Made by a program: the position numbers and the translations under genes. 64,000 bases of DNA from JAWKWH01 sp963669285 (GTDB lineage: Bacteria > Pseudomonadota > Alphaproteobacteria > Rhizobiales > Rhizobiaceae), in the NCBI GenBank assembly GCA_963669285.2, contig CAXXSI010000014.1, forward strand, positions 186,001 through 250,000, in the 5' to 3' direction. Below the pieces are notes generated by a model. It saw only the letters and a list, made by a program, of their open reading frames with translations, searched no databases and was not told where the DNA came from. Positions 16,227 to 25,423 of the stretch are shown here, one piece after another (the first letter of the stretch is position 1; every line of letters starts with the position of its first letter).

Positions 16227-17192
16227 ATGGCCGGAATACTGGTTGTTGCCGAGCAGGTCGACGGTGTCTTGCGGGACATATCGGCGGAACTCATCGGCGC
16301 GGCAAACACGATAAAGCAAGATATCGGCGGTCCACTGGAGGTCGTCGTGGTCGGCAGTTCGCCTCAGGATTTGGCAGGCTCGCTCAACCTGGAGGGTGTC
16401 GACAGGATTTATTGCGTCTCGGCTGCAGGCGATCATTTCGATCCGCTCGCTTACGAGCAGGTGGTGTTCGAAATCGGCACCAGAGCAAAACCGTCGCTGA
16501 TACTGGTCGGCCATACCTCGAGCGGCATGGCATACGGTGCGGCGGTCGCGGCGAGACTCGGCTCCGGCTTTGCCAGCGACGTCTTCAAGCTTTCGATGGA
16601 TGGCGAGGAATTCGTCGCAACCCGCAGCGCTTACGGCAACAAGGTCGAAATGGAGCTGGGTTTTTCAGGCAAGGGCGTGGTGGTGCTGACCCTGCGCGGA
16701 GCCACCTTCGTACCGCCGGAAAATCCCGGAAACGCTGAAATCGAAACCGTGGAGGTTGACCTGTCGGCGCTGGAAGGCATGTCGACCCATGTCGAGTATC
16801 AGGAAGCGCCACCTTCCGACATTGATATCACCAAGGCCGATTTCATCCTGTCGGTCGGACGCGGCATCCAGGACAAGGATAATCTGCCGCGTTTCTCCGA
16901 TCTTGCAGACAGGCTCGGTGCGACCTTCGGCTGCTCACGTCCGATCGTCGATGCGGGCTGGCTGCCCAAACCGCACCAGGTCGGCCAGTCCGGCAAGGTC
17001 GCATCGAACTGCAACCTCTATCTGGCGCTCGGCATATCCGGCGCCGTCCAGCACCTGTTCGGCATGAAACATGTCGATACGATCATCGCGGTGAACACGG
17101 ATCCCGATGCACCGATCTTCAACGTCGCGACATATGGAACTACGGTCGATCTGTTTGAATTGACCGATGCATTGGAAAGACATTTCAACTGA
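16227..17192 (+). CDS. etfA: Electron transfer flavoprotein alpha subunit
   Basis: 321 residues; ATG at 16227 with GGAAGGGG upstream, 2 nt after the etfB stop. The C-terminal FAD domain (about residues 195-310) has SVGRGIQDKDNLPRFSDLAD, GCSRPIVDAGWLP, QVGQSGKVASNCNLYLALGI and INTDPDAPIF-like VNTDPDAPIFNVATYG, all EtfA hallmarks. It binds the redox-active FAD that accepts electrons from the FMN/4Fe-4S dehydrogenase. Its placement beside the trimethylamine dehydrogenase matches the known physiological partner of that enzyme and suggests a dedicated ETF rather than the housekeeping one. Confidence 0.94.
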   Translation: MAGILVVAEQVDGVLRDISAELIGAANTIKQDIGGPLEVVVVGSSPQDLAGSLNLEGVDRIYCVSAAGDHFDPLAYEQVVFEIGTRAKPSLILVGHTSSGMAYGAAVAARLGSGFASDVFKLSMDGEEFVATRSAYGNKVEMELGFSGKGVVVLTLRGATFVPPENPGNAEIETVEVDLSALEGMSTHVEYQEAPPSDIDITKADFILSVGRGIQDKDNLPRFSDLADRLGATFGCSRPIVDAGWLPKPHQVGQSGKVASNCNLYLALGISGAVQHLFGMKHVDTIIAVNTDPDAPIFNVATYGTTVDLFELTDALERHFN

Positions 17193-17221
17193 ACCGAAAT
17201 CTCTGACGAAAGGAACACATC

Positions 17222-18322
17222 ATGAGCGAGAGCACACGCACTTCAGTCCTGTCCGACCGGCATCGCGCACTCGGATCCGAACTCGGCGATTGGAACGGCA
17301 TGGGCGTCGCATGGGATTATGCAACAGATCCTTGCGATGAACACGACGCGGTTCGCACCGCAGCCGGGCTGTTCGATGTTTCCGGTTTGAAAAAGGTCTT
17401 TGTGCGCGGTGCAGATGCGTTGAGCGTCGTCGATCATGTGATCACGCGCAACATGCAGATGATCACACCTGGCCGCTCGGCCTACGGACCCAACCTGACC
17501 GAGCAGGGGACCATCTGCGACGACGCGATCATCTTCAATCTCGGCGACAACGAATACATGGTCGTTCACGGATCCGGCAAGTGCATGGAACGGCTGCAGG
17601 AATCGGCAAAAGGCAAGAATGTCGACATCGAGTTCGACGATGATTTGCACGACATATCGCTGCAGGGACCCAAGGCGACCGCTTTTCTTGATGCACACAC
17701 CCCGGCCGATCTTGCCGGGCTCAAATATTTCCATCAGGTCAAGACCGAGTTGTTCGGTCATCCCGCCACAATCTCACGCACCGGATATTCCGGCGAGCGT
17801 GGCTACGAGATCTTCTCCCGGGCTGATCATGTCGGCGATATCTGGGACCAGATCGCCGGTCTCGGCGCGGCTGAAGGCATTATGCCGTGCTCGTTTACCT
17901 GTCTCGACAAAATCCGCGTGGAAGCAGCGCTTCTGTTCTACCCGTACGACATGACCGAGGATAACTCGCCTTGGGAGGTCGGTCTTGGATGGTCGATTTC
18001 GAAAAAGGGCGATGACTACCGTGGCCGCGATGCGACGATGGCGCTTCAGGGCAAGGAGAAAATCAAGGTCGTCGGCATCGCCGCTGATCACGATGATATC
18101 CTGGCAGGCGGCGAAAAGCTTCTGCACAACGGCAGCGAGGTCGGCGTGGTCAACTCGCCCGCCTATTCGCACCGGATGAAAAAATCGCTGGCGCTGGTAC
18201 ATGTCTCACCGGAGGCATCGGCACCCGGTACCAAACTGCGGGTCGAGGGCGACATTTCCTGTGACGCAACGGTGGAGACGACACCGTTCTATGATCCGCA
18301 GAAAACCAAGACGCACTCCTGA
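17222..18322 (+). CDS. GcvT-like folate-dependent aminomethyltransferase
   Basis: 366 residues, ATG after AAAGGAAC. GcvT fold: DVSGLKKVFVRGADALSVVD near the N-terminus, the Asp-containing GTICDDAIIFNLGDNEYMVV, the folate-site segment RTGYSGERGYEIF, and a C-terminal beta-barrel domain (PAYSHRMKKSLALVHV). Relatives include the glycine-cleavage T protein, DMSP demethylase and the folate domain of trimethylamine-oxide demethylase, all of which move one-carbon units onto tetrahydrofolate. In this operon the likely job is to capture the formaldehyde released from methylamines as methylene-THF, or to demethylate a further intermediate. It lies 29 bp after etfA. Confidence 0.87.
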   Translation: MSESTRTSVLSDRHRALGSELGDWNGMGVAWDYATDPCDEHDAVRTAAGLFDVSGLKKVFVRGADALSVVDHVITRNMQMITPGRSAYGPNLTEQGTICDDAIIFNLGDNEYMVVHGSGKCMERLQESAKGKNVDIEFDDDLHDISLQGPKATAFLDAHTPADLAGLKYFHQVKTELFGHPATISRTGYSGERGYEIFSRADHVGDIWDQIAGLGAAEGIMPCSFTCLDKIRVEAALLFYPYDMTEDNSPWEVGLGWSISKKGDDYRGRDATMALQGKEKIKVVGIAADHDDILAGGEKLLHNGSEVGVVNSPAYSHRMKKSLALVHVSPEASAPGTKLRVEGDISCDATVETTPFYDPQKTKTHS

Positions 18323-18382
18323 GATGGATTGCAGCCATCTTCGTCGCGGGTCGGTCGGAGCAACGGTGAACGGGTTCCAGCC

Positions 18383-19759
18383 ATGATCGGCATGGATGAA
18401 GCCCGGGCGCAGCACCGTGTTCGCAGCGTCAGGTGGGGTTACATCTGGGCGTTGTCGTGCGCGGTATTGTGGGGTGCCTGGTATCTGCCGGGCACCGCGA
18501 TCTGGAGCGTTGAACCCTACCGTGCGATGAACTTCGCCGATACCGGCCAGTTTCTGCTGGCCGCGGCGGTTATCACGGCGCTAAGCTCCGTTGCCGTATT
18601 GCTGGTTCTGCTGGCATGGCTGACGATGCTGGAAAAACTGGGCGAGTACCGGCGCACCATGCGGCGGTTTTCCACTCTGTCCAAATGGTATTTTCTCGCC
18701 GCCATATTCGGCGGTCCGTGCGCGCTTTTCGGTTCGTACCTGGCGATCGGCTATGTCGGACCCATCTTTGCCGCTGTCGCCGCGCTGCTCTATCCGATCG
18801 TCGGCGCAACCCTGGCACGGCTCTGGTACGACGAGAAAATCACCAAAAGAGCTGCCATCGGAATCCTCGTCATCGTCAGCGGCGGCGTGGCCATATTCGC
18901 CCCCGGCATCTTTTCGGAATCCTCCGGCGCCGGCGACAATGCCTGGATCGGTTACGCCGGTGGCGCGATGGCGGCGTTTGGCTGGGGTGTTGAAGGGGCA
19001 ATAGCCGGCCGGGCGCTTGACGTGTCCGATCCCGACGTCGGGATAACGGCGCGTTTTACCGCCGAAGTGATCTACTGGCTTTTCATCATTTTGCCGGCGG
19101 CGACATTCTTTTTCGGCATGCCGGTATCAGAGACCGTGATTGCCACGTTCAATGCCTGGGCCATGGTCTGGATCGCGCTGGCAGGGCTCAGTTTCGGATT
19201 GTGCTATGTGGCCTGGTACAAATCGTTTCCGCTGATTGGCGTCGGACGGGGACAGGCGATCGGCGCGCTGTACGGCGTTTTCGCGGTCATATTTCTGGCC
19301 ATCTTCGCTTCGCGTTACCCCGACCTCAATTTCCTGCTTGGCCTGGCCTTGTCGGTCGCCGGGGGGTTTTTGATGATCACCGAAGACAGCCAGGTGGTCG
19401 AGGTCGTACGCGATCCGCATAACGGCAAAGCGAAAAGACCGGACCGGGTATCACAATCGCGCGACGATTTTCAGAAAATCCACATGAAGGGTTTCGTATT
19501 GCAGGCGGTCGCCGGCTCATCGGACGGTTTGTGGGATCACGAAATCGCCACGTCGGTCAGGCGTGAATATGGATATACCGGGCACTATTGGAACGGTGAG
19601 ATACGCGCGACACTGACCGACCTCCACTCCGGCGCTTTGATCGAGGAGCTACAGGACGACCTCGATGACGGCAGCTATTTCGCCAATGGAAAGATCCTGA
19701 TGAAGTTCCGCTTGACGCCGCTTGGAGCGAGACGACTTGCCGAAACGGGACTTGCATGA
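18383..19759 (+). CDS. DMT-superfamily permease with C-terminal winged-helix domain
   Basis: About 458 residues from the ATG at 18383 (MIGMDEA); ATGs at 18329 and 18392 are possible and none has a strong ribosome site. Residues ~20-350 carry about ten membrane helices in two EamA-like halves (WALSCAVLWGAWYLPGTAIW; FGLCYVAWYKSFPLIGVGR). After a basic linker (residues ~355-375) the last ~90 residues look like a cytoplasmic winged helix of PadR/MarR style: GSSDGLWDHEIATSVRREYG, IRATLTDLHSGALIEELQDD and RLTPLGARRLAETG. A permease-plus-DNA-binding-fold fusion is unusual. It probably moves a methylamine or product, with the tail acting as a regulatory or docking domain. Confidence 0.75.
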   Translation: MIGMDEARAQHRVRSVRWGYIWALSCAVLWGAWYLPGTAIWSVEPYRAMNFADTGQFLLAAAVITALSSVAVLLVLLAWLTMLEKLGEYRRTMRRFSTLSKWYFLAAIFGGPCALFGSYLAIGYVGPIFAAVAALLYPIVGATLARLWYDEKITKRAAIGILVIVSGGVAIFAPGIFSESSGAGDNAWIGYAGGAMAAFGWGVEGAIAGRALDVSDPDVGITARFTAEVIYWLFIILPAATFFFGMPVSETVIATFNAWAMVWIALAGLSFGLCYVAWYKSFPLIGVGRGQAIGALYGVFAVIFLAIFASRYPDLNFLLGLALSVAGGFLMITEDSQVVEVVRDPHNGKAKRPDRVSQSRDDFQKIHMKGFVLQAVAGSSDGLWDHEIATSVRREYGYTGHYWNGEIRATLTDLHSGALIEELQDDLDDGSYFANGKILMKFRLTPLGARRLAETGLA

Positions 19760-19774
19760 CCGGGGGAATGGAAC

Positions 19775-19885
19775 ATGTCTGAATTCTGGGGATTTGACGG
19801 CGCGCATCTGATTGCAATCGGCATGATCTTGATCCTCGCCGGCGGCTGTTTTTACATGGCGCGAACGTGGGGTTCGCGCCTGTGA
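19775..19885 (+). CDS. Small membrane protein, 36 residues
   Basis: ATG at 19775 preceded by GGGGGA, 15 bp after the permease stop. The peptide has a short acidic head (MSEFWGFDG), one membrane helix of about 18 residues centred on AIGMILILAGGCFYMA, and a positive tail (RTWGSRL), giving an N-out/C-in prediction. It is the last gene before a terminator, so it belongs to the amine operon. It may be an accessory subunit of the preceding permease. No named family recognised. Confidence 0.7.
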   Translation: MSEFWGFDGAHLIAIGMILILAGGCFYMARTWGSRL

Positions 19886-19942
19886 AAACGATGGCAATGG
19901 GACAACAGTCCATTGCGGGAAGCGGAAATTCAGATTGTCGGT

Positions 19943-19965
19943 CCGGGGCCGCTGGGCGGCCCCGG
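19943..19965. terminator. Terminator hairpin between convergent operons
   Basis: Perfect 8-bp GC stem CCGGGGCC / GGCCCCGG with a 7-nt loop, in the 96-bp gap between the 36-residue protein gene and the reductase gene on the other strand. The short A and T runs flanking it suit use in both directions. Confidence 0.65.
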
Positions 19966-19981
19966 AAACCTTTGCCAGGTG

Positions 19982-21511
19982 CTACTCTGCAGGTGCGGCG
20001 GCCGTCACCTCCGCGAGGTCGCGCGACTTGCGGAAACACGCGGCCAGCAAGAAGAACGAGATGGCCAGTATGATCCCGAACAGCAGGATCAGATAGCCGT
20101 ACATCAGCCAGCCTTCCTGATTCCAGGCCGCAAATCTACGCGGCATTCCTGCTGCACCGGCGGCCAGGAATGACCAGTCGAGACCCATTGCGGCGATGGT
20201 GAACAGCGCCACGAACCAGTTGCCGAGCCGGATGTTGATCTGCCTGCCGGTCATCACCGGGTAGTGGTGTATGAACACCCCGATCCACATGAACGACATG
20301 GCGATCAGAACCGCCATGGTATGACCTGCCTGCCACATGGTGCCATGCAGCTGGAACGACCAGGCGACGTTCGAGGTGATGATCGCGCTGACGCCGTCCA
20401 TGATATAGAGCGTAAAACCCATCAGCACCGCCATCAGGCCGGGTTCCATGCGGATACCGTGCTTCCAGATAGTGGCGCTGACCGTGAAGATGGTCAGGGC
20501 GGCACCCACGCCTGTTCCCCAACTCATGATGTTGCCGTGGTAGGAGAGCGCCGCGGGCAGCGCCGGGAACATCGTGAAGAAGTGGTGGAAGAACGACGTA
20601 ACCGACGTCAGCAGCAGGATCCACAGTGCCAGGTTTGCCAATCTGTCGCTGTAGAGCTTGCGGGTTCCGTCCGCCAGATAAAGCGGCAGGGTTGCATAGA
20701 CGGCACTGACCACCATGATCGCCATGGCTTCCATCAGGTTGTGGGCGAAGATGTAGAACACAAACTGGAACACCATGGGATCGGTTGCCCAGGTGATCCA
20801 CGCCATCGGCAGAATTCCGTACAGCGCCAGCAGCACTGCGCTGGCCACGATAATGAGCGGCGTACCCATGATCAGCAGCACAAAGGCCGCCATGGCCATG
20901 CCCAGCATTCCGGGATCGCGCAAGGTGCGAGGCGAAAGAATCAGGTCCTCACGCGGCCTGTCGAAAAACAGCATCTTTATGGTCAGAACCGGATAAATCA
21001 GGATCACGGAAATCAACACGCCGGCGATGCCGGTGAAGCCGAGGATCACGTGCCACATGTCCCATTGACCGGTTTCCACGCCGACGATCGGCAGCGGGAA
21101 CATGACCGCGTAGCTGATCTTCAGACCGCTCAGGACCGCGACCGACAGCAGCGCGCCGCCGATATTCATGCACCAGAAAAACGCTGCCGGCAGGAATCCG
21201 GTTACCGGAGAGCCGATGCAGCCGGCCGCACGGTGAATGCCGACCGCGGCCATCAACTGAAACATGAAAGGAAAGGCCATGGCGGCGCCGTGGGCGGTAA
21301 TCGCCGTATAAAAAAGACTGCTGTCGAGTTCGAGAATCTGCGTCAGCGGCATCGAAATGCCGAGCAGAATGGCGATCGTCAGCCAGATGAAGGACGCCAT
21401 CATCATCAGAGCCGGCCAGGCGCTGATTTCTTCCAGACCGGTGCTCGTATCTATCTTGAACATCCGCCCGAATATCGGTGTCCGCTCAACCAGTGTCGTT
21501 GCGAATTGCAT
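19982..21511 (-). CDS. Heme-copper reductase catalytic subunit, NO-reductase type (NorY-like)
   Basis: 509 residues; start at 21511 follows AGGGAGGA. Twelve-helix subunit-I fold. Helix II has the low-spin heme His (ITAHGAAMAF). Helix VI reads FAHNLMEAM: CuB/FeB His1 is present, but the oxidase HPEVY Tyr is replaced by Glu, spaced H-x-x-x-E as in NorB (HLWVE). Helix VII has His-His (FFHHFF). In helix X, HGTMWQAGHTM aligns with oxidase HxxxxxxxHFH, so the high-spin His is kept but the second low-spin His is Met. With a CuA subunit next door this fits a CuA-type NO reductase such as NorSY/sNOR rather than an oxygen reductase. Function is inferred from motifs. Confidence 0.78.
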   Translation of the reverse strand: MQFATTLVERTPIFGRMFKIDTSTGLEEISAWPALMMMASFIWLTIAILLGISMPLTQILELDSSLFYTAITAHGAAMAFPFMFQLMAAVGIHRAAGCIGSPVTGFLPAAFFWCMNIGGALLSVAVLSGLKISYAVMFPLPIVGVETGQWDMWHVILGFTGIAGVLISVILIYPVLTIKMLFFDRPREDLILSPRTLRDPGMLGMAMAAFVLLIMGTPLIIVASAVLLALYGILPMAWITWATDPMVFQFVFYIFAHNLMEAMAIMVVSAVYATLPLYLADGTRKLYSDRLANLALWILLLTSVTSFFHHFFTMFPALPAALSYHGNIMSWGTGVGAALTIFTVSATIWKHGIRMEPGLMAVLMGFTLYIMDGVSAIITSNVAWSFQLHGTMWQAGHTMAVLIAMSFMWIGVFIHHYPVMTGRQINIRLGNWFVALFTIAAMGLDWSFLAAGAAGMPRRFAAWNQEGWLMYGYLILLFGIILAISFFLLAACFRKSRDLAEVTAAAPAE

Positions 21512-21524
21512 AACCAGATCCTCC

Positions 21525-22091
21525 CTAGCTGGATGATTGGGCGACGATGATTTCGTCATTCATGTCATGATGGGCCGCACCGCAATATTCGAGGCAGCGG
21601 ACCTTGTAGGTGCCGGGTTCCTTGAACGTGTGGATCAGCGAAGACGGCCCGACACCGGGCACGAGCATCATCGTGAAAATGACATGACCATTGGGATGAT
21701 AGATCGCAAATCCATGCACGGTATCAACGGCATTGGCGTTGAACCGCACCGCTTGCCCGACATTGAATTCCTGTTCCGAAAAATCGTAACTCCACGACTC
21801 GGCCTTGACGCTGACATCGACAACGTTCTGTTCAACCGCGGCTGCATTGGCCGTGTAGACGGCCGGAATGTACTGGATGCTCGCCAGATTGACTATCAGG
21901 AACGAGATGACCACCAATGCCATCCAGCCGTTTTTGGCCCTGGATATGCTGGATTCCGACACATCGTTTAATTGCACGTTTGGCCGTGATCGGCGGAAAA
22001 CGATGTAAAAAAATCCGAGTATGAAGGGTATCTGGAACAGCAGTAAGATACTGAACGCCCCCCATCCGGTCTGGTAAATGAAATCCTGCAT
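21525..22091 (-). CDS. CuA-containing subunit II of the heme-copper reductase (NorS-like)
   Basis: 188 residues; ATG at 22091 with AAAGGAGGGA upstream. Two N-terminal membrane helices (GAFSILLLFQIPFILGFFYI; GWMALVVISFLIVNLASIQY) lead to a periplasmic cupredoxin domain. All CuA ligands are present: His in DTVHGF, and CLEYCGAAHHDM, which matches CxExCGxxHxxM exactly. It should accept electrons from cytochrome c or a blue copper protein and deliver them to the catalytic subunit, whose gene begins 13 bp downstream. No fused cytochrome c domain. Confidence 0.88.
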   Translation of the reverse strand: MQDFIYQTGWGAFSILLLFQIPFILGFFYIVFRRSRPNVQLNDVSESSISRAKNGWMALVVISFLIVNLASIQYIPAVYTANAAAVEQNVVDVSVKAESWSYDFSEQEFNVGQAVRFNANAVDTVHGFAIYHPNGHVIFTMMLVPGVGPSSLIHTFKEPGTYKVRCLEYCGAAHHDMNDEIIVAQSSS

Positions 22092-22166
22092 GCTGGTCCC
22101 TCCTTTGTCATCCGCACACAATCAAAGGTGCATCCGATATCCCCAAGCGCGCTTTTCTGCCCCCGG

Positions 22167-22943
22167 CTATTCTCCTCCTGCCGCAACAGTTCCTGCGACG
22201 ATGCGATTACCGAAACCGGAAATCGCGTTTTCGGTGTGCTGCATAATTTTGTTTGCTGTGGCCTGCAGTCCCATTTTGTGAATGTGCGAGGTCGCGGCGA
22301 CGACGCCGATGCTGCACAACACACCGGCTCGTCCCAGGATCGCCGGCACGGCAATGCTGGTCACGCCGACATCGATTTCTTCGTCACAAACGGCAAATCC
22401 CCGTTGTTTCGTCGCGCGCAGCTCCTCGAAAACGGCATCCTTGCCGGTCCGCGTTTTATCCGTGAAGGCGGTGTTGTCCGAACCAAGCAGTGCATCCACC
22501 TCATCGTCCTGCAGGTAGGCAAGGATAGCCCGCGCTGCCGAACAAGCGTGAGCGGGGCGGACATTCAATCCCGGATGGATATGGGGAACGGTTTTGTCGG
22601 TTGGCGTGACGGCGTGTACCGTTTCGACAAGTCTGCCATTCACCCGGCCGAGAAAAGCCGTCGCCATCGTCTCATCGGACAGGCTGATCATTTGATCCCG
22701 GAATCCCGCAATGATCTGGTCAGTGCTTGCCCCGGTCACGATCGTACGCAGGAACCGGTCGCTCAGCTCATATTTCTTGCTGTTGCAAATGCGCTGCAGA
22801 ACGCCTTCGTTTTCCAGCATCCCGAACAGGCGGTAAACCGTGGCCTGCGGCAGCTTCAACTGCCGGCACGCATCACCAACGCCCACCGGTTGATTTTGAC
22901 CGGCGACATAATCGATGATGTGTAACACCCTTCGAACAGACAT
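22167..22943 (-). CDS. IclR family transcriptional regulator
   Basis: 258 residues. N-terminal winged helix (about 1-65: VLHIIDYVAGQNQPVGVGDA, LKLPQATVYRLFGMLENEGV). C-terminal GAF-like effector domain (LNVRPAHACSAARAILAYL; RTKDAVF-type region; GVTSIAVPAILGRAGVL; MQHTENAISGFGNRI). It is upstream of, and on the same strand as, the reductase subunits (75 bp gap) and divergent from the copper ATPase gene, so it probably controls both. A small palindrome TCAAATATTGA (22968-22978) lies in the divergent gap and is a candidate site. IclR ligands are usually small acids; none is obvious. Confidence 0.9.
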   Translation of the reverse strand: MSVRRVLHIIDYVAGQNQPVGVGDACRQLKLPQATVYRLFGMLENEGVLQRICNSKKYELSDRFLRTIVTGASTDQIIAGFRDQMISLSDETMATAFLGRVNGRLVETVHAVTPTDKTVPHIHPGLNVRPAHACSAARAILAYLQDDEVDALLGSDNTAFTDKTRTGKDAVFEELRATKQRGFAVCDEEIDVGVTSIAVPAILGRAGVLCSIGVVAATSHIHKMGLQATANKIMQHTENAISGFGNRIVAGTVAAGGE

Positions 22944-23025
22944 TTTCTCATTTCATAAAAAGGGTTCTCAAATATTGATAATCCCACTAAAGTCGTATGT
23001 CAAACGCCGAAACTGGTGAGCCGAC

Positions 23026-25409
23026 GTGAAACACACCGGTTGCAAACTTTGCGATCTGCCCGTTCCATCGCCACCCATTGAAGATGGCGGACACGCATTT
23101 TGCTGCATTGGCTGCCGCGAAGTGTACCGGCAATTCGGCGAAGAAATCCTGCTGAACCGGCCCGCCAAGCCTGCATACGAGCCTGTGCCGGTGCAGGGAA
23201 CGGAAGCATTCCTGCGCATTGAAGGCATGCATTGCTCATCGTGCGAAATCCTGATCGAGAGCCTGGCGGCGAAGATCGACGGTATCCTGTCGGTCTCGAC
23301 CAGCTATGCGACCTCGACGGCGCGGGTCGTCTACGATCCTGAACTGCTGAACACTTCACAGCTGCCGGGTCTGCTGAGCCGGTACGGCTACACCGCCCAC
23401 CTTCGCTCGCAATCGGTCAATCCCGACAACTACCGCATGTCGCTGCTGCGGGCCATCGCAGTCACGTCGCTGGCATCGGTGGTGATGATGCTCTACCTGG
23501 CTTTCTACTACCCGACCCATCTGGGCCTGGTCAGCTATGAAGAATTGGAGCCGGTCAAGTTCATCGCCTTCGTTGCCGTGCCACGGGTGATTTTTGTGCT
23601 GACGACCGTCCTGCTGATCTACGGCGCGGCACCGATATTCCGGCGGGCCTGGATCGGTTTGCGGGCGCGGGCGCTCAATATGGACAACCTGCTGGCGGTG
23701 GCGATCCTCGCTGCCTATGCATACAGCACCGTTCAACTGTTTGCCGGTTCGCTCGATTTATATTTCGACGTGGCCGCGACCATCATCGCGGTGGTGACCA
23801 TTGGGCGCTTCTTTGAACGCAACGCACGCGACGATGCCACCTGCGCACTCACCCAGATAATGGACGCGGCATCACCTGACGCGCGGGTATTGGTCGACGG
23901 CAAATTCGTCCAACGCACCGTCGACGAAATTGAGCCGGGGGACCGGATTGTCATCTGGCCGGGCGAGGTGATTCCGGTGAACGGCAAGATCATCAAGGGC
24001 AAGGTGGCAATCGATGAATCGCTGATGACGGGCGAGCCGTTTCCGGTGGCTCGCGGCCCGGGCGAAGAGGTTCTCGGTGGCGCCATTGTCGTCGAGGGCG
24101 AACTTGAGATCAGGGTCGGAACGAAAGTGGAAAGCCAGATCGACAACCTGGCCAGGGTGCTGTGGAAAGTCCAAAGCTCGATTGCGGGCGCCCGCGGATT
24201 TGCCGACCAGATCGCCAGGTACTTCGTGCCGGCGGTGCTTTTGCTGGCGATCGCGATATCGGGCCTGATGCTGCTTGGCGGTCAACCGCCAAACGTTGCG
24301 CTGCTGACCGGATTGGCGACATTGATCGTTTCCTGCCCATGCACGTTCGGTCTCGCCATTCCGCTGGCCTCGGCCGTGGCGGTCAGCAACGGGCTGAAAA
24401 GAGGGATCATCCTTTCCAGCGCCGACGTTTTCGACAAGGCGGAAAAAATCGACATCGTCGCGCTCGACAAGACGGGGATCCTGTCGACCGGCGAGATGAC
24501 GGTGACCAAGACTTTCGGTGCACCTGAAACGGTCGCCTATGCGGCGGCGGTCGAGCGTCGTTCCGCCCATCCGATTGCGCGCGCAATTGCCAGGTTGAAC
24601 GATGAACATCACGCCGAGAAATTCGTCGTCCATGCCGGCCGGGGCGCGACGGCCGTGGTTGACGGTCATGAGGTCGCCGTCGGGTCGCGAACCCTGTTCG
24701 CCACGCTGGGTTGGGAAATACCCGAGGACATCTCGCGAAACGCAGCGAGCGTGGAACCGGGCGAGGGCGTGGTTTCCTATGTCGGCTGGAACGGATGCGC
24801 CCGCGGCGCCATCGTCACCCATGATCAGGCCAGGACGGAATGGCGCGATGTCGTGGAACGGCTGCGCAAGCGGGTTCGTGTAGTGCTGCTGACGGGTGCC
24901 GAGTGGCCGGGCGAGTATGAAGACAATTTCGACGAGGTTTATTCAGGCGTACCGCCTGATGCGAAGGCGGCGGTCATTCGCCAGCTCCGGTCCCAGGGAA
25001 CGGTGGTGATGATCGGCGATGGCAGCAATGACGCACCGGGGCTCGCGGCTGCCGATTTGGGCATCGCGTTTGGCGCGCCAACCGCCTTGGCGACCGATGC
25101 CGCCGATGTCATCATTCCGGGAAACCGGCTTGAATGGATATTTGATGCGTTCGACCTGATCGCCACGACAAGGCGCAGAATTCGCCAAAATCTGGGCTGG
25201 CGTTGTTGTACAATGCGGTTGCGATACCATTGGCACTCACCGGATATCTCAATCCGCTGTTTGCGGCACTCGCCATGGCATCAAGCAGCCTGCTGGTGAT
25301 CTGGAATTCTTCCAGGCCGATCGGCGACAGCGAGGCGCCCGGGCTGGCCCATGCCACGTTGCGCACCGACCTGCAGGCGCTGGCGCGCGCGCACATGCAT
25401 CCGGAATAA
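23026..25409 (+). pseudogene. CcoI/FixI-type copper P1B-ATPase, frameshifted near 3' end
   Basis: GTG start at 23026. N-terminal Cys-rich segment (CKLCD, CCIGC) and metal-binding domain GMHCSSC; CPC motif SCPCTFGLAIP; phosphorylation site DKTGI; TGEP; HP motif SAHPIARA; hinge GDGSNDAPGL. The frame is intact to residue ~725 (RRRIRQNLGW) and then goes out of frame, ending at 25299. The missing last helices (LLYNAVAIPLALTGYLNPLF) continue in another frame to 25409. One lost G near 25200 explains it. CcoI-type ATPases export Cu+ for assembly of heme-copper enzymes, which fits the divergent reductase. The loss of the last two helices would probably inactivate it, unless the shift is a sequencing error. 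Confidence 0.85.
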
Positions 25410-25423
25410 AAAAGGGACCGATC

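Noticed and set aside
19982..21511. Cytochrome c oxidase subunit I
   Set aside because: The HPEVY motif with its cross-linked Tyr is missing and Glu occupies the NO-reductase position, although subunit II has CuA.
20264..21550. 428-codon plus-strand frame opposite the reductase subunit I gene
   Set aside because: Very rich in His, Gln, Arg and Asp, as expected from reading a membrane protein gene backward; the minus strand has clear helices and metal ligands.
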